A DNA stretch of 64,000 nt. Origin: Paenibacillus sp. LS1. GTDB taxonomy: Bacteria; Bacillota; Bacilli; Paenibacillales; Paenibacillaceae. The notes beneath the pieces are model-generated. The model did no database searches and was not told the DNA's origin. It was given only the letters and a program-made list of their open reading frames with translations. Of the stretch, positions 17,302-25,971 are shown piece after piece. Numbering within the stretch: position 1 is the first letter of the stretch; each line of letters starts with the position of its first letter. The position numbers and the translations under genes are program-made. The DNA lies in contig NZ_JAPDOE010000003.1 in the NCBI RefSeq assembly GCF_026013365.1, positions 1-64,000 on the forward strand, read 5' to 3'.

Positions 17302-17316
17302 GCCGGATCATCCGGC
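17302..17316 (-). other. Perfect short hairpin in the trhO leader
   Basis: GCCGGAT-G-ATCCGGC on the minus strand is a perfect inverted repeat about 35 nt before the trhO start. No T-tract follows, so it could be an operator or a leader hairpin rather than a terminator. Confidence 0.4.
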
Positions 17317-17419
17317 AAGACGACTACGTTGCACCCTTACTGTTAAAAAGAAAATAAACAGCCGCCCGAAACATCGTCTCGAACTGCTGCCTGACATTCG
17401 ACTTTTATTCCTGCATTCT

Positions 17420-17449
17420 AGTTTATCGGAAGCGGAACAGCTTAGTCAA
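17420..17449 (-). promoter_or_regulatory. Promoter of the trhO operon
   Basis: The minus strand reads TTGACT, an 18-nt spacer and TAAACT. It lies about 155 nt upstream of the trhO ATG. Confidence 0.5.
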
Positions 17450-17506
17450 TATAAATGTATAGAAAGGGATGAAAGATATGGAACATATCTATCTGCACCA
17501 TTCACC

Positions 17507-18613
17507 CTATTCGGAGATCGTAATGACCGAAGTTACAAAGTGATAGGATTCATTCTCCAATATCGCCTGTGATAACAGAATCTTATTGCCTGCCGGGCTC
17601 CAAGCGAGTGGGTCAGAAGCGTTGTCCATGTCCGCCGAAATCTGGAACTGTTCTGCCGACTCCGTGTTGGAGACGAACAGTCCTTTCTCATTGTCATTCT
17701 CGGAATTGATCGTATACGCAATCTTGGAATCATCACCCGACCAGCTGGTGCCGAAGATTTGCGTGCCTCTGGCGAGCGTGGCCTTCTCATTGCCTTCCAG
17801 ATCGGTGAGCACCAGCGCCCGTTTGGTATCCGCTGTTCTTTTCACAATCGCGAGCCTTGTTCCATCATTAGAAGGAATGACCCACTCCACACTTTTCAGC
17901 ACCTGTTTCTCTTCACCGGTCTTCGTGTCGTATGCGTTCAGCTGGCCGTCTTCACCCGTAATATAATAGAGCATTCCGTTCGAAACCTCGATGCTCCGTA
18001 CATTGAAATTACCTGTCTCTACCAGCACTTTCGTTGTACCATCCACACTTGCCGAGATCAGATCACCCTTCATATTGGGAAAAACGACATGTTCATTATC
18101 CAGCCATGCGCCCTCTTGGATAAATCCATCCTCCTTGCCAGCAGGGGTTGTCTCCCCATTATGCAGGTTCAGGAAGTAGCCTTTACCCGTATTTTCCTCC
18201 GGCTCCCGATAGAATAAGTACTGACCATCCGGTGACACTAGCGGTGCACCCAGACTCGCTTCACCTTCTTTGAGCGGCGTATCTGTGCCTTTGGTCAGAT
18301 CATACATATATAAGTTATGCGGGTATCTTTCCTGACCTTCAACGGTGACGGGTTTCAAGGACTTGTTCTCCTTGTCAGATACAATCCAATCATCACTAAG
18401 CCATGCAATCCCGCGCATATTTGGCAATTTATCAATCTTCTCCAGCTTGAAGCTCTGGTACACAGACGTATTGGTATTATCTTTCACCGTAATATCGGTG
18501 CCCGTTTTCCCACCTTGTGCGTTGCCCCCCGGCTCCGTTGTTCCCCCGCATGCTGCTGTCGTTAACAGGGCAATGGCCCCGAACGTGCCCAAAGCTGCTT
18601 GTTTCCAATTCAT
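17507..18613 (-). CDS. Lipoprotein with TolB-like beta-propeller
   Basis: The 368-residue exported lipoprotein has signal peptide MNWKQAALGTFGAIALLTTAACGG with lipobox TAAC. The mature part contains repeated beta-propeller blades (LVSPDGQYLFYRE, WVIPSNDGTRLAIV, SWSGDDSKIAYT, AWSPAGNKILLS), as in TolB/WD40-like proteins. It lies 60 bp behind a sensor kinase and its regulator in one operon. I infer that it modulates or reports to the kinase at the envelope, although it could simply be a target gene. No catalytic site is visible. Confidence 0.75.
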   Translation of the reverse strand: MNWKQAALGTFGAIALLTTAACGGTTEPGGNAQGGKTGTDITVKDNTNTSVYQSFKLEKIDKLPNMRGIAWLSDDWIVSDKENKSLKPVTVEGQERYPHNLYMYDLTKGTDTPLKEGEASLGAPLVSPDGQYLFYREPEENTGKGYFLNLHNGETTPAGKEDGFIQEGAWLDNEHVVFPNMKGDLISASVDGTTKVLVETGNFNVRSIEVSNGMLYYITGEDGQLNAYDTKTGEEKQVLKSVEWVIPSNDGTRLAIVKRTADTKRALVLTDLEGNEKATLARGTQIFGTSWSGDDSKIAYTINSENDNEKGLFVSNTESAEQFQISADMDNASDPLAWSPAGNKILLSQAILENESYHFVTSVITISE

Positions 18614-18673
18614 GATGGTCCCCCCTGGTTTCTCTTGCTATAGACCAAGCATACACATCGCATACTTCCAAAG

Positions 18674-20179
18674 TTATTCAGACTTGTTTCGAACTTGTAA
18701 ACTTGCATCTGCCAAAGGGAAAATAAGCTGGAAAGTCACACCTTCCCCATCCTCTAGATCGCCTGTCAGCAGGGTGATTGTACCGCCCTGTTTTTCAACG
18801 AACTGCTTCACGAGAGATAGTCCCAGTCCGGTTCCGCCGGTTTTTCTGGCTCTGTCTTTGTTCACGGTGTAAAAGGGTTCAAAAATCTTCTCCCGCGCCT
18901 CTGCCGGAATCGGCGTACCCGAGTTATAGATGCGAATGACCGCTTGACGCTCCTGCGTCCGCAGTTCGTTCTTCACCCGGATCACACCATCCGGAACGTT
19001 ATATTTAATCGCATTATCCAGCAAGTTGATGAAAATATGCATAAGACTTTCTCGATCGCTACGGATCACCGCCGGTTCAAGATCCAGTTCCATGTTCAGC
19101 GCGAACTTCTCCGCTTTTCCACGCATCCGGCCACAGGCATCATCAAGCAGAGCACTGACCTCTACATCTTCGGCCTGATTCTCGAAGTCGTACTTCTCCA
19201 AGGCAGATAAATGTAGTACTTTCTCGACCATCTCGTACAGCCGCTCCGTTTCTTTGCCAATATTATTCGTGGCATCATCAAGCAGTTGCGGATCATCCTT
19301 ATACATGTCGAGCAGCTCCACATAAGCTTTGATCGACGTTAGTGGCGTCTTGAACTCATGGCTGATGTTACCGATATATTGTTTCTGCTGCTGTTCCAGC
19401 GCCTGCAGCTTCTCTATCGCCAGTTGCAGCTTCTGCTGCTCCGCATGCATAGCTGTGATGTTCTGCTGAATTGACGTGCTCATATAATAGATGCCTTGCC
19501 CCAGCTCGCCCAATTCATCCTTGCGCCTTACAGGAGACTCCGTAATATAGTCGCCTTCGCGAATGGAATCTGCGGACTTCTTCAGCCGGGTAATGGCGAC
19601 AGCAAATCGATTGTAGAACAGGTACCCCAGAATGAAGCTCAGCGCCACAACGGCAATGCCCGCCCATATGAACAGTTGAAGGATGCGAGCATAGAATTCA
19701 TGATAGCTCTGGACTGGATACTGCATCCATACGGCACCCATCTGTCCATCCGGACCATCCAACGGTGCCGCATAGAGCAAGGTATCCCCTTGCTCATGGT
19801 AGGCTATTTTATTTTGTAGCGCATAGTTCAGCGTATCCTGAACAATCGCACTCTCCCCAGAGCTGATCGATGAACCGACTTGTTGGCCCTTCATATCATA
19901 GAGAGCTATCGGCAATCCGGTAGAGTTGGCCAGTTCCTGTGCCAGTCTGCGACCGTTTCGCTGTAAAAAAACGTCCTGTTCGAGATGAACGGACTCGGTG
20001 TAGTAGGCCTGTCTCACATTCAAATTCACCAGACGTGTCTGCTGTGACAGAATTCCCTCGATCTGTGACTGCTGATTGCGTTCAATACCTCGCAGCACCA
20101 GTGAACTGAGCACCACCACCGTCAGGATGAGCAAAGCTGCCAGAAAAACACTGAATTTCAGCTTGATGCTGACTCTCAT
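18674..20179 (-). CDS. Sensor histidine kinase (class I, HAMP)
   Basis: The 501-residue membrane kinase has TM1 at 10-30, an extracellular sensor of about 135 residues and TM2 at 168-190. A HAMP domain, HisKA with the phospho-acceptor H274 (NISHEFKTPL) and a HATPase with N-box NLLDNAIKYN (385-394) and G-box GGTGLGLSLV (448-457) follow. It autophosphorylates and passes phosphate to the response regulator, whose stop overlaps its ATG by the classic ATGA. The signal is unknown. The downstream envelope lipoprotein suggests a cell-surface cue. Confidence 0.9.
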   Translation of the reverse strand: MRVSIKLKFSVFLAALLILTVVVLSSLVLRGIERNQQSQIEGILSQQTRLVNLNVRQAYYTESVHLEQDVFLQRNGRRLAQELANSTGLPIALYDMKGQQVGSSISSGESAIVQDTLNYALQNKIAYHEQGDTLLYAAPLDGPDGQMGAVWMQYPVQSYHEFYARILQLFIWAGIAVVALSFILGYLFYNRFAVAITRLKKSADSIREGDYITESPVRRKDELGELGQGIYYMSTSIQQNITAMHAEQQKLQLAIEKLQALEQQQKQYIGNISHEFKTPLTSIKAYVELLDMYKDDPQLLDDATNNIGKETERLYEMVEKVLHLSALEKYDFENQAEDVEVSALLDDACGRMRGKAEKFALNMELDLEPAVIRSDRESLMHIFINLLDNAIKYNVPDGVIRVKNELRTQERQAVIRIYNSGTPIPAEAREKIFEPFYTVNKDRARKTGGTGLGLSLVKQFVEKQGGTITLLTGDLEDGEGVTFQLIFPLADASLQVRNKSE

Positions 20180-20886
20180 ACCGCCCCGCCCGTTTCAGAT
20201 GCAGATGCTTTGTAGCCAATTCCGTATACGGTCTGCAATTTTTGCTGATCCGTATCCCCGATTTTTTTACGCAAACGCTGGATGTGAATGTCCACGGTTC
20301 TTGTGCCACCCGCATATTCCATACCCCACACCCGATCCAGCAGATCGTCTCGTGTGTACACACGCTCGGGATTGGACATCAGAATAGTCAGCAGGTCGAA
20401 CTCTTTCGGTGTCAGATCTAGCTTCTCTTCATTTACAGTAACCGTACGGTGAGCGACATGAATACGCAGTTCGCCATTCACAATGGCCTGATTCTTCGAA
20501 TCGTCAGGTGGTGGACTGCTTTTCTCGACACGGCGCATCAATGCTTTTACCCTTGCGAGCAGTTCGCGGATCTCGAACGGTTTGGTCATGTAATCATCGG
20601 CTCCCATTTCCAGGCCGACGATTTTGTCTACGATATCATTTTTGACGGTCAGCAAAATAATGCCGATATCCTCGCGGTCCTCCAGCCTGCGGCATACGCC
20701 GTATCCATCAAGCCTGGGCATCATGACGTCCAGAATCATGACCTGTGGGTGAAACAATGCGACCTTGACCAAGGCCTCTTCACCGTCACTCGCAGTCTCT
20801 ACTTCATATCCTTCGCGCCGCAGCGCGTAAGCAATGGCACTCACAATACTTGATTCGTCATCTACCACGAGCACTTTTTTATTCAT
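20176..20886 (-). CDS. OmpR-family response regulator
   Basis: The 236-residue protein has a receiver domain (phospho-acceptor D53 in ILDVMMPR, conserved TKPFE) and a C-terminal winged helix (RTVDIHIQRLRKKIG). GAGG lies 9 nt before the ATG at 20886; an ATG at 20895 directly abuts it and is unlikely. It is the first gene of the regulator/kinase/lipoprotein operon and is translationally coupled to the kinase. Confidence 0.9.
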   Translation of the reverse strand: MNKKVLVVDDESSIVSAIAYALRREGYEVETASDGEEALVKVALFHPQVMILDVMMPRLDGYGVCRRLEDREDIGIILLTVKNDIVDKIVGLEMGADDYMTKPFEIRELLARVKALMRRVEKSSPPPDDSKNQAIVNGELRIHVAHRTVTVNEEKLDLTPKEFDLLTILMSNPERVYTRDDLLDRVWGMEYAGGTRTVDIHIQRLRKKIGDTDQQKLQTVYGIGYKASASETGGAV

Positions 20887-21042
20887 GGGATTCATCCTCT
20901 TTATCTATGTCATGAGTTAGTTTATGGGTCTATGTTAGCAAGGTCCGTGGGAATTAGCTATGGATGAGTTTGCAATTTGTATGAGAGACTTGCATCTTCT
21001 CAGCTTGGACTTGGCTCTACTTTCTTTATACCCTAAAGGCAA

Positions 21043-21070
21043 CAAAAAGAGCCAACCCATGTTTGGATCA
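21043..21070 (-). terminator. Probable terminator after the Rpn remnant
   Basis: On the minus strand GATCCAA and TTGGCTC form an imperfect stem ending in TTTTT. It lies 30 bp after the remnant's stop and is moderately convincing. Confidence 0.4.
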
Positions 21071-21099
21071 GCCCTTAATCTATAGATTCTCAATTCATG

Positions 21100-21328
21100 T
21101 TACTGTTTAGGCAACAACTTCTTAATTTCATCTTCGGAGAGTCCAGATGCTTTAACTATAGCAGAGAGATCTACGCCAAGTGTAAGTAATTCACGGGCCA
21201 TTTCTCTCTTGCCTTCCAACTTACCCTTGGCTGCACCTTCAGCTCGTGCGCCTTCGAGCATCGTAGGCCATTCTGGTGGACGCATCCTGACTCAGAAATT
21301 CCAGCGTATCCATCGCCTTTTCAGTCAC
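21100..21328 (-). pseudogene. Remnant of an Rpn/PDDEXK-family gene
   Basis: A GTG-started frame at 21328 reads TEKAMDTLEFLSQDASTRMAYDARR, matching KKAMSVLEFLSQDEQARQRYIDRQ of the intact gene at 14618-15526. It then stops. A different frame from 21285 gives MLEGARAEGAAKGKLEGKREMARELLTLG and a tail ending IKKLLPKQ, which matches the helical C-terminus of the family. The nuclease half is absent. A TATAAT box and AT-rich flank precede it. This is the decayed 3' end of a second copy. Confidence 0.72.
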
Positions 21329-21413
21329 TCAGCATCAGCTCCATTCTCACCAGCATTATATCATAATTCCCATATAGCCTCAGCTTGATAATGGATCTGC
21401 GCATAAATTGCAT

Positions 21414-22310
21414 CTACTCCTCAAATGACAGATTGATCGGCTCGTCCGACATCTCGTACTCTGTCTCCATATGTGTCAGTGGTGTGTTCAGATCAACCTC
21501 CTCGAAGCGGAAGCTGTCGACCCACACTTTTCCTTTACCGTTCAAAATCACCCCGAATGAAATGACCGCGCTGTCCTCCGGTACATCAAGCACAATGTTG
21601 TACTGATTCCATGGCTGCGTACCCGTGATCGGCCGATCATGCATGTTATCGAACTGAAGTACATCATGGACGTTATTATCCACCCGCATCCATAATCCGC
21701 AGAACGCATCCACACGCTCGGTCTTCACGAATCCCGATAACTTCATCCGCTTACCCACATACTTGTCCGCTCTGAACTGTTGCATCATCGTTGCGAACTC
21801 GTTAGGCTCCATTGGCGTAACTGCTTTCAAATATCCTGAAGCTTTCCCCTGATGTACTTCGGCAGGATCAATACCCATCTCATAATTTTGGGGATGACTC
21901 CCGGTTAACATCCAACCTGTAATCGTTGACGTCTGATTCATCTGTAACTCTCCTCCTCTGGTTCTTCCTTCGAATAATGTCAGATCGAACAGTTTGCGAA
22001 AACGTCCTGGTGGCATGCCATAACATTTGCGGAATGCGCGGGTGAAGGCTTCCTGACTCTCAAATCCACAAGCCAGGGAGATTTCCAGAATGCCTGCATC
22101 TGTAGTTCGCAGGGCCGTAGATGCCAGACTCATCCGGCGATTGCGGATATAATCCACGATGGTCATGCCCACCTCATTACGGAAAATTCGGTGGTAGTGA
22201 TACGGCGATAATAACGCCTCAGACGCCACTTCTTCCAGCCCGATCTGCTCATGAAGATGGGTCTCAATATAGAACAAACTTTGCTGAATCATTGCACGGT
22301 AACGGCTCAA
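21414..22310 (-). CDS. AraC-family regulator with C-terminal ligand domain
   Basis: The 298-residue protein has a tandem AraC helix-turn-helix domain at the N-terminus (residues 1-105, GLEEVASEALLSPYHYHRIFRNEVG and CGFESQEAFTRAFRKCYGMPPGRFRK). A C-terminal beta-rich domain of ~170 residues follows (MRVDNNVHDVLQF, NIVLDVPEDSAVISFGVILNGKGKVWVDSFRFEEV), which looks like a carbohydrate-binding-type sandwich. The start is a TTG behind AAGGGGG. With the DNA-binding part at the N-terminus, this is the less common orientation. It stands alone; its target is unknown. Confidence 0.78.
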   Translation of the reverse strand: MSRYRAMIQQSLFYIETHLHEQIGLEEVASEALLSPYHYHRIFRNEVGMTIVDYIRNRRMSLASTALRTTDAGILEISLACGFESQEAFTRAFRKCYGMPPGRFRKLFDLTLFEGRTRGGELQMNQTSTITGWMLTGSHPQNYEMGIDPAEVHQGKASGYLKAVTPMEPNEFATMMQQFRADKYVGKRMKLSGFVKTERVDAFCGLWMRVDNNVHDVLQFDNMHDRPITGTQPWNQYNIVLDVPEDSAVISFGVILNGKGKVWVDSFRFEEVDLNTPLTHMETEYEMSDEPINLSFEE

Positions 22311-22413
22311 CTGAAGTAAAGCCCCCTTCCATATCCTTACTATACGTGAATGATGTAATCGCCGTTTTGATCATTTTTGCTATCTTTACCTCGGTTGCCC
22401 TCTGCCGAAAACG

Positions 22414-22459
22414 CAAAAAAGAGCCAACCACGGATTGAATCCTTTCCGTAATTGACTCT
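22414..22459 (-). terminator. Terminator of the MATE exporter gene
   Basis: On the minus strand AGAGTCAATTACGGA pairs with TCCGTGGTTGGCTCT, followed by six T. It lies 30 bp after the stop codon. Confidence 0.8.
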
Positions 22460-22488
22460 CCTTTTATCTATTTGCACAACATTCTTCG

Positions 22489-23898
22489 TCAGACAGCCGG
22501 TACCGGCTGTGTGCCAACCTCTTCTTCATCATGCTCCACCAGTTCATGTTTCTCCCAGGCTCTGCTCTTCCAACGGAAGAACATAATGACCGCACGGGTC
22601 CACTCATCCGCCGCAATGGCAAGCCACACACCAGCAAGCCCCAGATGAAGCTGGAATATAAGCAGGTACCCGAGTGGCAGACTCATGCAGACCATGGAAA
22701 TCAGCCCCATGTATACTGGGAACTTTGCATCCCCTGCCGCACGCAGGGAACCAATAATAACAATATTGCAGGTACGTCCGGTTTCGAGCAAAAGACTGAG
22801 CAAAATCACTTGAGAGCCCAGCTTGATAATTTCCGGATTTTCCGTAAATATGCTCATCAGCGGCACGCGGAACAGAATGATGATTACATCGATGATGACT
22901 GTTGCCAGAAGCGCCCATTTTACACTGTCAAAAACACGTTTGTACGCATCGTCTTTGCGCCGTGCACCCACAAGCCGACCTACAATGATCGATGTCCCCA
23001 TACCAATCGCCATGCTGAACAAGTAGATGTAGCTGGAGATATTACCCGCATACTGTTTGGTTGCCATGGCTTCTGCGCCCAGATAGGTCACATACAGCGT
23101 GAACACGAGCTGGCAGGAATGATATACCATGGATTCCATCGCAGACGGAATACCAATCCGCAGAATTTTGCCAATGAATTTCTTGGACAATTTAATGTAG
23201 TATTCGAAATCCACTCGTACCTCGCTCACACGATACAACAACCAGAAGAAGATCAGCAGGCAGATAAAGCGACTTCCCACCGTAGAGATGGCTGCCCCTT
23301 CCACCCCAAGCTTGGGCAGGCCGAAGTGACCAAAGATCAATGCATAGTTACCAACAACGTGAATCACGTTCATGAATACAGCGACATACATCGTTTCTTT
23401 GGTATAACCATGTGTACGAATCGTTGCAGCAAGCGCATTAATGAGCGCCTGAAGGAAGATACCGCCACCGACGATATTTATATACGAACGGGCAAAATCA
23501 TAAATTTCGCCTTGAATGTTCAGAAGTGATAACAAATGTCCTCCGAACAGAAGAAAAATTCCGCTCAGGACCAACCCCACAATAAGGTTCAGTGTAATTG
23601 CGTTACCTGTAACTTGTGCTGCTTCACTTAGCTTTTTCGATCCGATATATTGTGCCACTACAATCGCAGCACCATGTCCAATGACTTCCAATACAAGTAT
23701 AGCAATAGAGATAATCTGATTGGCTGCTCCAACGCCGGAGACCGCATTATCGGATACCGAGCTGAGCATGAGCGTATCCACGCTCCCCATCAACATAAAT
23801 AAGAAGAGTTCCAGGAAAATAGGCCATGTCAGTCGAATCAGATTCAGATCCTTGGCATCAGACCGGAGGGACTCTTTGGTTGAGGATATTGCTGTCAT
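22489..23898 (-). CDS. MATE-family multidrug/cation exporter
   Basis: The 469-residue protein has twelve predicted membrane spans in two pseudo-symmetric halves and the MATE N-terminal region TWPIFLELFLFMLMGSVDTLMLS. MATE proteins expel drugs, metabolites or organic cations in exchange for Na+ or H+. The C-terminus is acidic and cytoplasmic (HDEEEVGTQPVPAV). AAAGGTGAG precedes the ATG. It is a single-gene transcription unit with its own terminator. The exported compound is unknown. Confidence 0.88.
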   Translation of the reverse strand: MTAISSTKESLRSDAKDLNLIRLTWPIFLELFLFMLMGSVDTLMLSSVSDNAVSGVGAANQIISIAILVLEVIGHGAAIVVAQYIGSKKLSEAAQVTGNAITLNLIVGLVLSGIFLLFGGHLLSLLNIQGEIYDFARSYINIVGGGIFLQALINALAATIRTHGYTKETMYVAVFMNVIHVVGNYALIFGHFGLPKLGVEGAAISTVGSRFICLLIFFWLLYRVSEVRVDFEYYIKLSKKFIGKILRIGIPSAMESMVYHSCQLVFTLYVTYLGAEAMATKQYAGNISSYIYLFSMAIGMGTSIIVGRLVGARRKDDAYKRVFDSVKWALLATVIIDVIIILFRVPLMSIFTENPEIIKLGSQVILLSLLLETGRTCNIVIIGSLRAAGDAKFPVYMGLISMVCMSLPLGYLLIFQLHLGLAGVWLAIAADEWTRAVIMFFRWKSRAWEKHELVEHDEEEVGTQPVPAV

Positions 23899-24077
23899 TT
23901 TCTCACCTTTCCCATGTGGGCTTTAATTCTTAGGGTATGTTAGCACAGGTGGTTTGAAAATGCAGTAGTTTTGCGAAAATAGTTGAAAGTTTTTTGCAAT
24001 TCCATAAATAGGTATTTTCAGCGTTTTCATCAAGCCCATCTTCCGTACACTTGCCAGAGGCTTCAGAAGACATAACA

Positions 24078-24118
24078 GGCCCTTCCAACTCGCCTTTTAA
24101 GCAAGTAATGGAAGGGCC
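24078..24118 (-). terminator. Hairpin after the first sugar ABC operon
   Basis: A perfect 10-bp stem, GGCCCTTCCA/TGGAAGGGCC, encloses a 21-nt loop and lies just past the permease stop. The following minus-strand sequence is only weakly T-rich, so it may act as an RNA 3'-end stabiliser. Confidence 0.5.
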
Positions 24119-24133
24119 CTAACCCTCAACCTT

Positions 24134-25021
24134 TTAACCTTTGACCGAACCCGCAGCGATTCCCTCTACGATTCGATTACTCAGAATGAGAAAAGCAATC
24201 AGGATTGGCATAATACTAATCATCAACGTCGCACCAATGGCTCCCCAATCCGTTGTATATTGACCGATAAAGTTCTGCACCCCAACGGTCAGGGTCTTAT
24301 ACGCATCTGTACTGATGAACGTATTGACGAAGATAAATTCATTCCAGTTATAGATCATGTTAATAATCGCCGTTGTAGAGATGACGGAAGACGTCATCGG
24401 TAGCACAATCCGGAAGAAAATTCGATGCACGGAGCAACCATCCATCACGGCGGCTTCTTCCACTTCCCGAGGAAGCGCGTAGTAGAATCCAAGTAGAATC
24501 ATAATGGTAATTGGCATATTAAAGGCAATATAAGACAGGATGACTGACAAAGGATGATCAGTGAGATGAAGCTTCAGGAACAAGCTGAACAGCGGGATCA
24601 AGGTGGAGTGCACAGGAATCATCAGACCCACCATGAACAGCCCCAGCACCAACGAACGCCCCTTCCAGCGCATACGCGTGATGGCAAAGGTCACCAGACT
24701 GGCAAACAGCACGGTAAACACAACCGAGATCACCGTAATCCATACACTGTTGAAGAAGTATAAGCTGATATTTCCCTCTGTCCATACCTTGACATAGTTT
24801 TCCCAACGCGGGGTAGCAGGAAGGGAAAAAGGCGCCATGTCGAATACTTCCTGATTATTTTTGAGCGAGAATAACAGCAGCCACACCAAGGGCAAAATTT
24901 GCAGCAAAGCTACCAGGGACAAGAGGAAATACAGCAGAACATAGCCAAATCTCCTTAACCATGCCGAACCTCGGCCTGTCCCCGGGTACGCTGGCAATCT
25001 AACGGCCGTATCCGTCTTCAC
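24134..25021 (-). CDS. Carbohydrate ABC permease, MalG type
   Basis: The 295-residue inner-membrane protein has six spans and the EAA loop EEAAVMDGCSVHRIFFRIVLP, the contact site for the shared ATPase. The start is GTG at 25021, 8 nt after GGAGG. It is the third gene of an SBP/MalF/MalG operon. No ATPase is encoded nearby, so a housekeeping MsmX-type ATPase is presumably used. The C-terminus ends in the typical GIAAGSVKG. Confidence 0.9.
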   Translation of the reverse strand: MKTDTAVRLPAYPGTGRGSAWLRRFGYVLLYFLLSLVALLQILPLVWLLLFSLKNNQEVFDMAPFSLPATPRWENYVKVWTEGNISLYFFNSVWITVISVVFTVLFASLVTFAITRMRWKGRSLVLGLFMVGLMIPVHSTLIPLFSLFLKLHLTDHPLSVILSYIAFNMPITIMILLGFYYALPREVEEAAVMDGCSVHRIFFRIVLPMTSSVISTTAIINMIYNWNEFIFVNTFISTDAYKTLTVGVQNFIGQYTTDWGAIGATLMISIMPILIAFLILSNRIVEGIAAGSVKG

Positions 25022-25051
25022 CGGGATGGACCTCCTTTCATTTCACTTACG

Positions 25052-25933
25052 TCAGGAATACTGGATAGTATCTTTGGATGCTGTCGCTTTTCGAAGCAGC
25101 CAGGTAACCAGCAGACAGATCAAGAGCAGGAAGAAACCTACAGCACTGCCGTAACCAAAGTCGAAGCTACGGAACGCCTGACGATACATATAGGAGGCCA
25201 TCACTTCGCTGGAGCCATTCGGTCCGCCATCGGTCATCACGTAGATGAGATCGAAATACTTGAGCGAGCCCACCACGGCCAGCACCACGGTCACCTTAAT
25301 GACTTCTGTAATAAGGGGCAGCTTGATTCGAAAAGCGATCTGCCAAGGGCTTGCCCCATCAATCCGTGCTGCTTCCACCAGAGATTCCGGAATATTTTTG
25401 AGGGCCGCATAATAGATCAAAATATAAAAGCCTGCATATTGCCACAGAATTGGCACGAACAGTGCATACAGCACCAGAGATGGTTCCGCCAGCCAGGCTG
25501 GTGGATTGCTGAATCCGATTGCTTCCAGGAATGTATTCAGCACCCCGTTGCTGGGATGATAGATCTTCAGCCATAGCTGGGCGATGGCTACGGAAGACAA
25601 CAGCATCGGGATTAGGTATATTTTTCGAAACAAGTTCGCGCCCTTGATCTTGCCCGACAGCACCAAAGCGATCATGAGATAACCGATGAGGCTCAGTGCA
25701 GAGAACAAAGCAAGCAAAAAGGTATGATTCGCACTCTGCCAGAATGTTCCGTCCTGAAGCAATCTAGTGTAATTATCCAATCCAATAAAGGTCATTGCAC
25801 CGATCCCATCCCATTGCATCAGTCCATAATATCCGGTGAGCACGATTGGGATGTAGACCAAAACCAGCAGCAGAAGTAGTGCAGGAAGCACGTACACCGC
25901 AGCAACGAGACGATTGGACATGACTTTGTCCAT
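25052..25933 (-). CDS. Carbohydrate ABC permease, MalF type
   Basis: The 293-residue protein has six spans and the EAA motif ESLVEAARIDGASPWQIAFRIKLP. GGGAGG is 8 nt before the ATG at 25933. It pairs with the MalG-type permease downstream and receives sugar from the lipoprotein encoded 38 bp upstream. The sugar specificity is not readable from the permease. Confidence 0.9.
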   Translation of the reverse strand: MDKVMSNRLVAAVYVLPALLLLLVLVYIPIVLTGYYGLMQWDGIGAMTFIGLDNYTRLLQDGTFWQSANHTFLLALFSALSLIGYLMIALVLSGKIKGANLFRKIYLIPMLLSSVAIAQLWLKIYHPSNGVLNTFLEAIGFSNPPAWLAEPSLVLYALFVPILWQYAGFYILIYYAALKNIPESLVEAARIDGASPWQIAFRIKLPLITEVIKVTVVLAVVGSLKYFDLIYVMTDGGPNGSSEVMASYMYRQAFRSFDFGYGSAVGFFLLLICLLVTWLLRKATASKDTIQYS

Positions 25934-25971
25934 CACATTATCCTCCCTTCAAGCGTTCAAACGTGTGTACG

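Noticed and set aside
17480..17545. A 21-codon plus-strand ORF (MEHIYLHHSPYSEIVMTEVTK)
   Set aside because: It overlaps the 3' end of the lipoprotein gene in antisense, and its ribosome site is poorly placed.
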